In this document: positions 7,745 to 15,588 of the stretch, one piece after another
Position numbering within the stretch: the first letter of the stretch is position 1
Layout: the number at the start of each line of letters is the position of its first letter
Origin: an uncultured Alphaproteobacteria bacterium
Lineage (GTDB): Bacteria; Pseudomonadota; Alphaproteobacteria; HIMB59
DNA: 37,705 nt
Direction of reading: 5' to 3'
Assembly (NCBI GenBank): GCA_902522585.1
Contig: CABYWI010000006.1
Span: 1-37,705, forward strand
Notes under the pieces: model-generated
Seen by the model: only the letters and a program-made list of their open reading frames with translations
What the model was told of the DNA's origin: nothing
The model's database searches: none
Position numbers and translations under genes: made by a program

Positions 7745-8217
7745 ATCCAGCCAAATGACTTAACTAGAAATACTATCGGAATAATCATGCATATAAATGT
7801 AATTAAAATTATATTTAGTTTTGTGCTATCTCTAACAGAGCTTATGAGGTCTCTATGAGAAATAAAATTTATTAATCTATTTTGATCATCTACTACTGGT
7901 AGGTGCCTTATGTTATTTTCACCCATAATTTTTATTGCAATTTCTGAGGAAGTTTTTAAGTCTACGGTTATAATTTCTGATGTCATAATATCTGATGCTG
8001 TGACTAAATCAGGATCTCTTCCATCTTTGACACATTTTCTGACTATGTCTCTTTCCGAAACAACACCAAGCAATATTTTTTGTTCATTTAGTATAGGAAC
8101 AGCTCCTATATTTTTTATATCCATACTATCTGCAATTTCACTTACTATAGACTCTGGACCAAAAAATATATATTCATCATTAAGCTTAATCTTTTTAATG
8201 TCCTTAATACTTGACAT
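7741..8217 (-). CDS. CBS-domain protein with C-terminal membrane helix
   Basis: Starting from MSSIKDIKKIKL the protein has about 158 residues. Two CBS motifs are visible: IADSMDIKNIGAVPILNEQKILLGVVSERDIVRKC, and IKIMGENNIRHLPVVDDQNRLINFISHRDLISSV. A C-terminal hydrophobic helix follows (LNIILITFICMIIPIVFLVKSF). CBS pairs bind adenosine nucleotides and sense energy state; the tail anchors this one to the membrane. The track begins at an upstream TTG (8232), but that extension would be read through a TATAAT. I prefer the ATG at 8217, 6 bases after the box. The gene is co-transcribed with the nucleotidyltransferase through a 4-base overlap. Confidence 0.8.
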   Translation of the reverse strand: MSSIKDIKKIKLNDEYIFFGPESIVSEIADSMDIKNIGAVPILNEQKILLGVVSERDIVRKCVKDGRDPDLVTASDIMTSEIITVDLKTSSEIAIKIMGENNIRHLPVVDDQNRLINFISHRDLISSVRDSTKLNIILITFICMIIPIVFLVKSFGWI

Positions 8218-8223
8218 GAAGAT

Positions 8224-8229
8224 ATTATA
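8224..8229 (-). promoter_or_regulatory. -10 box TATAAT for the CBS-domain gene
   Basis: A perfect TATAAT on the minus strand lies 6 bases before the ATG of the CBS gene. This is the expected spacing for a leaderless transcript. The -35 is not recognisable. Confidence 0.45.
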
Positions 8230-8320
8230 CAAGCACAGGAGTCTTCAAATAAATTAAGCGTATTGTAGCACTTTTAGGCCTTCAAAAACTTATATTTTTC
8301 ACATATTGTTGGGTTACAGT

Positions 8321-9316
8321 ATGTTCAGATTTTTTAATTCAAAAAAATGGTTTTTTTGGGCTTGGGTAGGTTCCATTGCTATAGTGGGAAGCATTGGGGT
8401 GCAAGTTTATATAGATGTTCTAATAAATGATTGGTTTGGAACTTTTTATGACATGATACAAAAAGCACTTGCTGAGCCAAATGCAATTACTATTGAGGAA
8501 TATTGGAGCGGCTTGTTATCATTTATTACTTTGGCAGGAATATATATAGCTATTTATGTTGTAGTAGCATTTTTTACTCAACATTTTTTATTCAGATGGA
8601 GAACTGCAATGGTGGAGTGGTACCACAGTGTGTACAATTATGCTCGAAAAATTGAGGGAGCCTCACAGCGTGTTCAAGAGGATACAATTAAGTTTACAAG
8701 AATTATGGAAGGTCTCGGAACGAGCTTAATTGAGTCAATAATAACTGTTTTTATGTTTTTACCAGTGTTACTTACGGCAAGTGCGGGAATTCCCATATTC
8801 TTTTTTGGAGATTGGGAGTATGGTTTAGTTGTTGGTGCTTTAATTTGGTCAATTGGTGGAACAGTTTTCTTAATATTACTTGGTATTATACTAAGACTTG
8901 TAGGAGTTGAATATGATTTACAGAAACAGGAAGCTGCATATAGAAAAATGTTAGTAATTGCTGAAGATGATGAAACCGTTCGACCAAAAACAATTAATGA
9001 GTTGTTTGATGATGTTCGAAAAATAAATTACTTATCTTACATTAGGTATTTTTATTTCAACATCGGAAGAATTGCATACTTGCAAGCAAATGTTTTAAGC
9101 GCATATGTGTTTTTAGCACCAGCAATTGTTGCTGGCGCTGTTACACTTGGCGTTATGCAACAAATTATTCGTGCATTTGGTAGAGTTGAAGGTTCACTGC
9201 AATATCTCCTAAAATCATGGCCAACTATTATAGAGTTGGCTAGTGTAATTAAACGGTTGAGAGAGTTTGAGAGAGAGCTAAAAGCCTCTACAGATACTGC
9301 CAAGGCGCCTGAGTAA
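8321..9316 (+). CDS. SbmA/BacA-family peptide transporter
   Basis: A membrane protein of about 331 residues beginning MFRFFNSKKWFFWAWVGSIAIVGSI. It has SbmA/BacA features: LINDWFGTFYDMIQKAL, FLFRWRTAMVEWYHSVYNYARKIEGASQRVQEDTIKFTRIMEGLG, and a C-terminal FGRVEGSLQYLLKSWPTIIELASVIKRLREFE. The family uses proton motive force to take up peptides and other antimicrobials. The product is shorter than the roughly 400-residue enterobacterial and rhizobial proteins. The track starts at TTG (8306); the ATG at 8321 better matches the hydrophobic N-terminus. The gene is divergent from the CBS gene. Its 3' end overlaps a convergent small membrane-protein gene by 29 bases. Confidence 0.85.
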   Translation: MFRFFNSKKWFFWAWVGSIAIVGSIGVQVYIDVLINDWFGTFYDMIQKALAEPNAITIEEYWSGLLSFITLAGIYIAIYVVVAFFTQHFLFRWRTAMVEWYHSVYNYARKIEGASQRVQEDTIKFTRIMEGLGTSLIESIITVFMFLPVLLTASAGIPIFFFGDWEYGLVVGALIWSIGGTVFLILLGIILRLVGVEYDLQKQEAAYRKMLVIAEDDETVRPKTINELFDDVRKINYLSYIRYFYFNIGRIAYLQANVLSAYVFLAPAIVAGAVTLGVMQQIIRAFGRVEGSLQYLLKSWPTIIELASVIKRLREFERELKASTDTAKAPE

Positions 9317-9425
9317 AAATTTTAGACATTACATAAATCGCACTTATTGCAATAACTAAAATAACTGCCCAAACCCACTTATTTTTGCTTTCGTAGTTTT
9401 CACCATTATTATTTGCATCAGCCAT
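9288..9425 (-). CDS. 45-residue single-span membrane protein
   Basis: The minus strand encodes MADANNNGENYESKNKWVWAV, a hydrophobic stretch (VWAVILVIAISAIYVMSKIF), and a TQAPWQYL tail, then TAG. It has a polar, acidic N-terminus and one transmembrane helix, like many unannotated small inner-membrane proteins. It falls below the track cutoff. Its last 29 bases are antisense to the SbmA-like gene. No function can be assigned; it might stabilise a neighbouring membrane complex. Confidence 0.5.
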   Translation of the reverse strand: MADANNNGENYESKNKWVWAVILVIAISAIYVMSKIFTQAPWQYL

Positions 9426-9460
9426 AAATTTTAATTAATACAAAAATTCAAAAAAATCAA

Positions 9461-9886
9461 TTAGGCTTTTTTGAAAAAACGAGTTCGAGATATTTCTTCA
9501 TAATTTATAAAAAGTTTTTGTGCTAATAAATTGCTTTTTTCTACACCTTTAATAACTAAATCGAGTTTATTTTCTTTAGAAATTGACTCAATTTTATTTA
9601 CCAAGGCACGTGCGACTCCAATTTTCCTAAAATCCGGCAATACAAATAGAACATCAAGCTCAATTATTTTTTGATAATAAGTTTCGTTTATTTTTGCCAC
9701 AATAATGCCCATGAATTTATCCTCATTTTTAGCTGCGAAAGCAAAGAAATCATCCTGAAAAATATTATTCCAAAACATATCAAAATTAATATTTTCATAT
9801 TGGAAATTATGAGAGGGAAGAGACAGCTCAATGATATTTTCCCAGCTTTTCATATGAATTTGTTTAGGTTTTTCAATGGTAAACAT
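9461..9886 (-). CDS. GNAT-family N-acetyltransferase
   Basis: From MFTIEKPKQIHMKSW the protein has about 141 residues. The GNAT core is visible: FFAFAAKNEDKFMGIIVAKIN (strands 2-4), then LDVLFVLPDFRKIGVARALVNKIESIS, which holds the acetyl-CoA-binding R/Q-x-x-G-x-G/A loop, and a C-terminal KSNLLAQKLFINYEEISRTRFFKK. The acceptor is unknown. The track extends 27 residues further (ATG at 9967), but that part does not look like the domain and would leave only 15 bases to the divergent cysE. The later ATG leaves room for promoters. The neighbour cysE is also an acetyltransferase but an unrelated one. Confidence 0.7.
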   Translation of the reverse strand: MFTIEKPKQIHMKSWENIIELSLPSHNFQYENINFDMFWNNIFQDDFFAFAAKNEDKFMGIIVAKINETYYQKIIELDVLFVLPDFRKIGVARALVNKIESISKENKLDLVIKGVEKSNLLAQKLFINYEEISRTRFFKKA

Positions 9887-9982
9887 TAAATAGAATTCTA
9901 TCAATTTCGTGATTGCACTAAAAGTATTTATTATTGAGTATCTTGATCTAGAAGATATAGTCCCCATTTCTTATATAAATAT

Positions 9983-10567
9983 ATGTTCGATCAGCTAAAA
10001 AAATATTTTGAGTCTATTAAATCACGTGACCCTGCTGCTACTTCTTTACTTTTAGTGCTACTAACGTACCCAGGTGTAAAAGCAGTTTTTTTTTATCGAA
10101 TAGCAAATTTTATTTGGGAACTTAATTTAAAAATTCTTGCCAGAATGATTTCACAGTTGGCACGTTTTTTAACTGGTATAGAAATACACCCAGCTGCCAA
10201 GATAGGTAAAAACTTATTCATTGATCATGGGATGGGTGTTGTCATAGGTGAAACAGCTCAAATAGGTGACAATGTAACATTGTACCATGGGGTAACTTTA
10301 GGTGGCATATCACCAGCAATTAAATCATCAGAACAAGTAGGTATTAAAAGACACCCTACTTTAGAAAATGATGTAATTGTCGGATCAGGAGCACAGATTT
10401 TAGGACCAGTAATAGTAAAAAATTGTGCACGCATTGGTTCCAATGCTGTTGTCACAAAAGATGTGCCTAGAGGTGGTATCATGGTTGGTATTCCAGCTAA
10501 AAATATCAAAACAGGAACAAAAAAGCCTGATACAAGTTTTGCTCCTTATGCAGTCACTAAAAAATAA
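9983..10567 (+). CDS. cysE: Serine O-acetyltransferase
   Basis: CysE acetylates L-serine with acetyl-CoA to give O-acetylserine, the carbon acceptor for cysteine synthesis. The 194-residue protein is the short form. It shows the left-handed beta-helix hexapeptide repeats ([43 protein letters not shown]), the catalytic DHG histidine region, and the C-terminal [20 protein letters not shown] cap. Only 11 bases (including AAAGGAG) separate it from the YeeE-like genes, so O-acetylserine supply and sulfur uptake are likely co-regulated. Confidence 0.93.
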   Translation: MFDQLKKYFESIKSRDPAATSLLLVLLTYPGVKAVFFYRIANFIWELNLKILARMISQLARFLTGIEIHPAAKIGKNLFIDHGMGVVIGETAQIGDNVTLYHGVTLGGISPAIKSSEQVGIKRHPTLENDVIVGSGAQILGPVIVKNCARIGSNAVVTKDVPRGGIMVGIPAKNIKTGTKKPDTSFAPYAVTKK

Positions 10568-10578
10568 AAGGAGTATTA

Positions 10579-11019
10579 ATGAGCATAGTAAACTTTACCC
10601 CAATGGAGTCTCTCCTTGGTGGATTAATTATAGGACTGGCTATTGCCATTCTCTATTTAACAAGAGGTAATTTCACTGGTATCAGTGAAATTTATTTCAA
10701 TGTAATCTCTATTAATAAATCTGGATTTCTATGGGGGTTTTTTTTCATTTTAGGATTAATTGTAGGACCCGTCATTTTGAGTTTTTTTTCCTATAATGAT
10801 TTAGGTTTTGAAATGCCAAACACTAATCCAATTATTGTGATTTTAGGTGGCTTACTCGTTGGATATGGAACCCAATTGGGTTCGGGATGTATATTTGGGC
10901 ATGGGATATGTGGTATTGGAAGATTGTCTGTTAGATCAATGGTCGGGGCTTGCATATTCATAGGTGCTGGTGTGTTGACAGTCCTCATTTCAAAATCACT
11001 TGGATGGGTGGCGCTGTAA
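10579..11019 (+). CDS. YeeE/YedE-family sulfur transporter, N-terminal half
   Basis: A 146-residue membrane protein with an inverted GGL/GG-rich pore motif, LGGLLVGYGTQLGSGCIFGHGICGIGRLSVRSMVGACIFIGAG. This matches the YeeE/YedE (TsuA-like) family, whose conserved GC and CG cysteines move thiosulfate across the inner membrane. The full-length protein is split here into two adjacent genes, this being the first. It follows cysE by 11 bases and overlaps the second half by one base (TAATG). Inference: uptake of thiosulfate or a related sulfur compound for cysteine synthesis, useful in a marine cell that may lack sulfate reduction. Confidence 0.85.
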   Translation: MSIVNFTPMESLLGGLIIGLAIAILYLTRGNFTGISEIYFNVISINKSGFLWGFFFILGLIVGPVILSFFSYNDLGFEMPNTNPIIVILGGLLVGYGTQLGSGCIFGHGICGIGRLSVRSMVGACIFIGAGVLTVLISKSLGWVAL

Positions 11020-11435
11020 TGATGAAAAATATTATTGTACCCTTAACTAGCGGTATCATTTTTGGAATTGGGCTTGTGATTGCTGGGATGACTAATCCCA
11101 CTAAAGTAATGGGTTTTTTTAATATATTTGGAAACTGGGATCCATCACTGATCTTTGTGATGGTTGGCGCGATTGCTGTTAGTATGCCTGTTTTCTTATT
11201 ATTAAGTAAAAAAATGTCAGCCCCACTTTTTAATAAGGAGGGAGGATTTAACCAGCAATTAAATAAAAATATCGATAGTCCTTTAATCTTTGGTTCATCA
11301 ATTTTTGGAATTGGATGGGCACTGGTTGGATTTTGTCCAGGTCCTGCTATCTCTGCACTTACTCAAGTTGATGGCAATGTCTTTATCTTTTTTATTGCTA
11401 TGTCCATTGGCATGCTAATCAAAAAAAGATTTTAA
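11019..11435 (+). CDS. YeeE/YedE-family sulfur transporter, C-terminal half (DUF6691-like)
   Basis: From MMKNIIVPLTSGIIFGIGLVIAGMTNPTKVMGFFNIFGNWDPSLIFVM the product is about 138 residues. It ends with FGIGWALVGFCPGPAISALTQ, the Cys-Pro-Gly motif typical of the second half of YedE-like transporters. The ORF track extends upstream to 10950, but the first 23 residues overlap the preceding gene out of frame. The ATGATG at 11019 gives one-base overlap with the stop of the first half and is the better start. Together with the preceding gene it forms one transport unit. The last 4 bases overlap the convergent Ldh_2 gene. Confidence 0.85.
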   Translation: MMKNIIVPLTSGIIFGIGLVIAGMTNPTKVMGFFNIFGNWDPSLIFVMVGAIAVSMPVFLLLSKKMSAPLFNKEGGFNQQLNKNIDSPLIFGSSIFGIGWALVGFCPGPAISALTQVDGNVFIFFIAMSIGMLIKKRF

Positions 11436-12421
11436 ATTTGATTAATTCGTTCAAGTAGCTGGTCAGTAATTTCAATATCTTGATTTTGGTTTTGCTGAAA
11501 AGCTGCTTGTCGCTTAGAGCCGGGTAATCTCGCACCCTCTTGTTCTGTGATTGAGTTTATTAGAGAATTTAATGACTCTTTGTAAGTAGGATTAAATTTT
11601 TCTGGATCAATAGCTATAAAGAATTGTCCTGTGCTTGGAGGGCCTCCATCTTCGCCCGCAAAAGAAGATGCTTGGGTTCCTAAATTTCCACCAGCAATAC
11701 AAGCAGTAAAAATTTCAACAAGTAAACCAGTTCCAAAACCTTTATACCCGCCGCTTGGTGCCATAGTTCCTTTGAGAGCTGCTTGAGCATCAGTTGTTGT
11801 ACGGCCCTCACTATCGAAAGCCCATCCCTCTGGTATAGGCTCTCCTGTTTTAGCTCTGACAGAAATTTCACTTTTGGCTACTACGCTTGCTGATTGATCT
11901 ATAATAATTTCAGCTCTTCCATCGAAAGGAACAGCTAGAGAAAAAGGATTGGTACCTACAACAGGTTTAACTCCGCCCAAAGGAGCAATGGAGGCTGGAG
12001 CATTAGTGAATCCAAGACCGATAAAACCCTTTTCCGCAATTCGCTTAGTATGAAAACCTAAAACCCCACAATTGTAAGAATTGTAAACTGACATACATGA
12101 AATAGCCTCTTTAGAGCACATTTCGAAAAATAAAGGGAGTCCTTTATTAATAGCACTATGAGCAAAGCCATTATCTGAGTTAACTTTGAGAGCAGAATTG
12201 GATAATTTTTCAAATGACGAGTTAGCTTTTCCTTTTATTTTTCCAATTTTCAGATGATTGCAGTAAATTGGCAAATAATGGAAACCGTGACTTTTAATCC
12301 CACTAAATTCTGCATCTAGTATTCCATCGATAATTCCATGTGTATTATCCTCAGAACAGCCTGATTTTATTAACTTTTCTTGAGCTAATTTATATGCTGT
12401 TGATTTGTCGAAATTTGGCAC
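11432..12421 (-). CDS. Ldh_2-family NAD(P)H-dependent dehydrogenase
   Basis: The 329-residue protein matches the malate/L-lactate dehydrogenase superfamily (Ldh_2), a fold distinct from Rossmann dehydrogenases. Family features are the N-terminal GILDAEFSGIKSHGFHYLPIY with the catalytic SHG histidine, NSYNCGVLGFHTKRIAEKGFIGLGFTNAPASIAPLGG, VVGTNPFSLAVPF and MAPSGGYKGFGTGLLVEIFTA. Members reduce 2-oxo acids or cyclic imines (delta1-piperideine-2-carboxylate, delta1-pyrroline-2-carboxylate) or oxidise ureidoglycolate. The exact substrate cannot be read. It lies divergently beside an onium-compound transporter, so a cyclic or N-methylated amino acid is an attractive guess. The start is GTG; an out-of-frame ATG overlaps it (ATGTG). 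Confidence 0.85.
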   Translation of the reverse strand: MPNFDKSTAYKLAQEKLIKSGCSEDNTHGIIDGILDAEFSGIKSHGFHYLPIYCNHLKIGKIKGKANSSFEKLSNSALKVNSDNGFAHSAINKGLPLFFEMCSKEAISCMSVYNSYNCGVLGFHTKRIAEKGFIGLGFTNAPASIAPLGGVKPVVGTNPFSLAVPFDGRAEIIIDQSASVVAKSEISVRAKTGEPIPEGWAFDSEGRTTTDAQAALKGTMAPSGGYKGFGTGLLVEIFTACIAGGNLGTQASSFAGEDGGPPSTGQFFIAIDPEKFNPTYKESLNSLINSITEQEGARLPGSKRQAAFQQNQNQDIEITDQLLERINQI

Positions 12422-12540
12422 ATCAGAATTAGATAACTTTTTTTGAGCTATTCAAGGAAAATCATAAAATTACTCAAAAAAAAATCCCATAAATAATTTG
12501 CATGATAAAAGCGTAAATGATTAACTAAACTTCTTAAGAC

Positions 12541-12556
12541 TAATAAATATTTATTA
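12541..12556. promoter_or_regulatory. 16-bp palindrome upstream of proX, possible operator
   Basis: TAATAAATATTTATTA is a perfect palindrome located just before the proX ribosome binding site (GAGGAG). It lies in the gap shared with the divergent dehydrogenase. AT-richness makes chance palindromes common, so this is a weak call. Confidence 0.3.
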
Positions 12557-12580
12557 ATTATAAATGAGGAGAAAACAAAT

Positions 12581-13588
12581 ATGACATATTTGAGAAATAT
12601 ATTCTTCACAGTGCTTCTAGCTTTAGGCTTTAGTTCAATTACAACTACTGCCTCTGCTTGCTCGCTTACAGTTGCTAATATGAACTGGGCGTCAGCAAAT
12701 CTTATGGCAGAAGTTGATAAATTCATTTTAGAAAATGGATTTGGTTGTGAAGTTGAATTAGTAGAAGGTGCAACTATGCCTACTTTTACAAGTATGGCTG
12801 AAAAAGGTGAACCAGACGTAGCTCCAGAATTTTGGGCAAACGCTGCTCTAGTGCCTTTACAAGCTGCTGAAGCAGAAGGTACAATAGTATCTCTTAACAA
12901 AGCCCCTATTACAGGTCTTGGTGAGGGATGGTGGATTCCACCTGCAACTTTAGAAGCTCACCCAGAGTTAACATCTGCTGAAGCTATTTTAGCAAGACCA
13001 GATTTATTTCCACACCCTGAAGACTCATCAAAAGGAGCTTTTGTAGGTTGTCCAGCTGGTTGGGGTTGCCAATTAATCAATGCTCAACAATATAAAGGTT
13101 GGGACATGGAAGCAAAAGGATGGCTCTTAGTTGATCCTGGTTCTGCTGCAGGTCTTGATGGTTCAATGGCAAAAGCTGTTGAGAGAGGTGAGAACTGGTT
13201 TGGTTATTATTGGTCTCCAACTTCTATGATCGGAAAATATAACATGGTTTCTGTTGATATGGGAGAATGGGGTGGAGATGATAACTGGCACAACTGTGTT
13301 GTTAAGCCTGAGCAAGAGTGTGGCGATCCAAAGCCAACTTCATGGATTAAATCAGAAGTGTACACAATCGCATCATCAAATTTCGTAGAACAAGCTGGTC
13401 AAGACGGTATTTTCTATCTTAGAAGTCGTACATGGCCTGGTCCTGTTATGAACTCAATGTTAGTTTACATGGCAGACAACCAAGCTGAAGGTTCTGATGC
13501 AGCAATTGAATTCTTACTACAACATGAAGATGTGTGGAAAGATTGGGTTGGTGCAGATATGAGAATTAAAATTAAGAACGCCCTATAA
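12581..13588 (+). CDS. proX: Glycine betaine/proline-type ABC transporter, substrate-binding protein (ProX/OpuAC family)
   Basis: A 335-residue periplasmic binding protein. The signal peptide (MTYLRNIFFTVLLALGFSSITTTASA) is followed by the OpuAC fold: VANMNWASANLMAEVDKFILENGFGCEVELV, PDVAPEFWANA, GEGWWIPPA, and many Trp/Tyr residues (WWIPP, GYYWSPTSM, RSRTWPGP) that could form an aromatic cage for a quaternary ammonium or sulfonium group. Candidate ligands include glycine betaine, proline betaine, DMSP and related onium solutes. A GAGGAG site precedes the ATG. It heads the array of transporter and catabolic genes, and a strong hairpin follows its stop. Confidence 0.9.
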   Translation: MTYLRNIFFTVLLALGFSSITTTASACSLTVANMNWASANLMAEVDKFILENGFGCEVELVEGATMPTFTSMAEKGEPDVAPEFWANAALVPLQAAEAEGTIVSLNKAPITGLGEGWWIPPATLEAHPELTSAEAILARPDLFPHPEDSSKGAFVGCPAGWGCQLINAQQYKGWDMEAKGWLLVDPGSAAGLDGSMAKAVERGENWFGYYWSPTSMIGKYNMVSVDMGEWGGDDNWHNCVVKPEQECGDPKPTSWIKSEVYTIASSNFVEQAGQDGIFYLRSRTWPGPVMNSMLVYMADNQAEGSDAAIEFLLQHEDVWKDWVGADMRIKIKNAL

Positions 13589-13609
13589 TTTCTTAATTTT
13601 TAAAAATTT

Positions 13610-13636
13610 ATCGAACCCGTGTTTAACGGGTTCGAT
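13610..13636 (+). terminator. Intercistronic hairpin between proX and proW
   Basis: ATCGAACCCGT and ACGGGTTCGAT form an 11-bp GC-rich stem around a GTTTA loop, followed by TTTC. In ABC operons a hairpin in this position often protects or partly terminates the message so that the binding protein is made in excess over the permease. Confidence 0.7.
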
Positions 13637-13672
13637 TTTCAAATAAAAAAGAATTAAAATAGATATAAAAAT

Positions 13673-14560
13673 ATGAGTTTTTTTAATGAAATCCCAGAAA
13701 TGGGCAGAGAGTCACTTCGTGACTTGAAAAAAGGTATAGATTTAAATTTCAAAGAATTTTCAAGAAGTTATGGAGATGGTATAGAGAATTTTTTTGATCC
13801 CCTACTTATGTTCTTAGTATGGTTAGAAAAATTACTTGTTAATTCACCCTGGCCATTGGTTATATTAGTTTTAGCAGGCTTGGCATGGATTGGTTCTAGG
13901 AACTTGAAGCTTGTTGCAGGAACAATAGTGTCCTTTATGGTTATAGGTTATTTTGGTATGTGGGAAGATACAATGTCCACCATAGCAATTATTTCAGTAG
14001 CTACCCTAGTTTGTATAGTTGTAGGAATTCCTCTGGGAATTTTAATGTCAAGATCTAGGAAAATTGAAGCGGGAATAACTCCTATATTAGATGTCATGCA
14101 AACTGTCCCTAGTTTTGTTTACCTTATACCTATTATTATGTTATTGGGTATTGGAAAAGTTCCAGGATTAATAGCTGTATGTATTTATGCAATTCCACCT
14201 ATTGTTCGTCTAACGAATTTAGGCATCAGAGAGGTAGACAAAGAATGTCTTGAAGCTGTTGATTCATTTGGCGCTACTAGCTGGCAGAGATTAACAAGAG
14301 TTCAAATGCCTTTAGCTTTACCAACTATATTTGCAGGTGTTAATCAAACAATAATGATGGCTCTTGCAATGGTTGTAATAGCCTCGATGATTGGTGTCAA
14401 AGGCTTAGGGGTTCCGGTTCTGAGAGCAGTGTCAAATCAATACTTAGCGCTAGGTATGTTAAATGGATTGGCCATCGTTGCTCTTGCAATTATTTTTGAT
14501 CGTGTCTCACAACAATATGGAAAAAGACTGCAGAAACATAGAGAAGGAAGAAATTTATGA
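13673..14560 (+). CDS. proW: Onium-compound ABC transporter permease (ProW family)
   Basis: The 295-residue membrane protein has the ProW/OpuAB layout: an amphipathic N-terminal region (residues ~1-45), then LLVNSPWPLVILVLAGLAW and a permease core with STIAIISVATLVCIVVGIPLGILMSRSRKIEAGITPILDVMQTVPSFVYLIPIIMLLGIG. The EAA loop is FGATSWQRLTRVQMPLALPTIFAGVNQTIMMALAMVVIA. It forms the channel for the ProX ligand. The last 4 bases overlap the ATPase gene (ATGA). Confidence 0.92.
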   Translation: MSFFNEIPEMGRESLRDLKKGIDLNFKEFSRSYGDGIENFFDPLLMFLVWLEKLLVNSPWPLVILVLAGLAWIGSRNLKLVAGTIVSFMVIGYFGMWEDTMSTIAIISVATLVCIVVGIPLGILMSRSRKIEAGITPILDVMQTVPSFVYLIPIIMLLGIGKVPGLIAVCIYAIPPIVRLTNLGIREVDKECLEAVDSFGATSWQRLTRVQMPLALPTIFAGVNQTIMMALAMVVIASMIGVKGLGVPVLRAVSNQYLALGMLNGLAIVALAIIFDRVSQQYGKRLQKHREGRNL

Positions 14561-15579
14561 GTGATATAAAAATTAAAATTGATTCACTCTATAAAATCTT
14601 TGGGAAAAATCCTAAAGAGGCCCTTGAGCATGTTAAACAAGGAGTTGGAAAAGATGAGCTTCTTGAAAAACACAATCATGTTTTAGGTTTAAGTGATATT
14701 AACATTGATATTGTTGATAAATCCATCCAAGTTATTATGGGATTATCTGGTTCAGGAAAATCCACTTTAATAAGACACATTAATAGACTAATTGAACCAA
14801 CGGCTGGAAATTTATTTGTTGAAGGCAGTGATGTGCTTAAATATGATGAAAATACCCTAAGAGAATTTAGAAGAACTAGAACCGCAATGGTTTTCCAAAG
14901 ATTTGCACTTATGCCTCATATGACTATCCTAAAAAATGTAAGTTTAGGATTAGAACTACAGGGCAAAGAAGAAGAAGAAATTAGAAATAGTGCAATGAAG
15001 TGGATAGAAAAAGTAGGTCTGAACGGCTATGAGGACAGATACCCTCAACATTTATCAGGTGGAATGCAACAAAGAGTTGGTCTGGCTAGGGCCCTTACAA
15101 ATGATACAGATATTCTTTTAATGGATGAGGCTTTTAGTGCATTAGACCCTCTAATTAGAAAAGATATGCAAGATATTTTGCTTAATTTACAAGAAGAACT
15201 TCATAAAACCGTTGTTTTTATTACTCATGACCTAGACGAAGCTTTAAAAATTGGAGACAGAATAGCAATCCTAAAAGATGGTATTATGGATCAAGAGGGT
15301 CTTCCCGTTGACATACTATTGAATCCAAAAACTGAATATGTCTCAAACTTTGTAGAGGATGTTAATAGATCTAGGGTTCTTAAAGCAAAACATATCATGA
15401 AAAAAGCAAATGGCACTGACCTTTCCAAAGGAATGCCTGTTAATGAAAATGACTTTATAGAGTCTTTCATCGATAAAGTTGTAGCTGAAAAGCCTGAATT
15501 TATTGTAGTCCAAGACTCAAATAAGAATAATATTGGTAGTTTAAGCACAAAAAGATTATCTGAAGTTTTAAAAAAATAA
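14557..15579 (+). CDS. proV: Onium-compound ABC transporter ATP-binding protein (ProV family)
   Basis: The 340-residue protein carries Walker A GLSGSGKST (residues ~62-70), the Q-loop VFQRFALMPHMTILKNV, the ABC signature LSGGMQQRVGLARAL, Walker B ILLMDEAFSALDPL and the switch FITHDLDEA. The N-terminal FGKNPKEALEHVKQGVGKDELLEKHNHVLGLSDIN is typical of ProV/OpuAA. The C-terminal part is short compared with paired-CBS ProV proteins, so osmotic or nucleotide gating may be reduced. A catabolic rather than purely osmoprotective role would fit. It sits between proW (overlap) and the aldehyde dehydrogenase (9 bases). Confidence 0.92.
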   Translation: MSDIKIKIDSLYKIFGKNPKEALEHVKQGVGKDELLEKHNHVLGLSDINIDIVDKSIQVIMGLSGSGKSTLIRHINRLIEPTAGNLFVEGSDVLKYDENTLREFRRTRTAMVFQRFALMPHMTILKNVSLGLELQGKEEEEIRNSAMKWIEKVGLNGYEDRYPQHLSGGMQQRVGLARALTNDTDILLMDEAFSALDPLIRKDMQDILLNLQEELHKTVVFITHDLDEALKIGDRIAILKDGIMDQEGLPVDILLNPKTEYVSNFVEDVNRSRVLKAKHIMKKANGTDLSKGMPVNENDFIESFIDKVVAEKPEFIVVQDSNKNNIGSLSTKRLSEVLKK

Positions 15580-15588
15580 TTACTCTTT

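Noticed and set aside
12448-12900. 150-aa minus-strand ORF over the start of proX
   Set aside because: It lies antisense to the well-supported proX gene and has low-complexity, non-homologous sequence; the proX frame has a signal peptide and family motifs.
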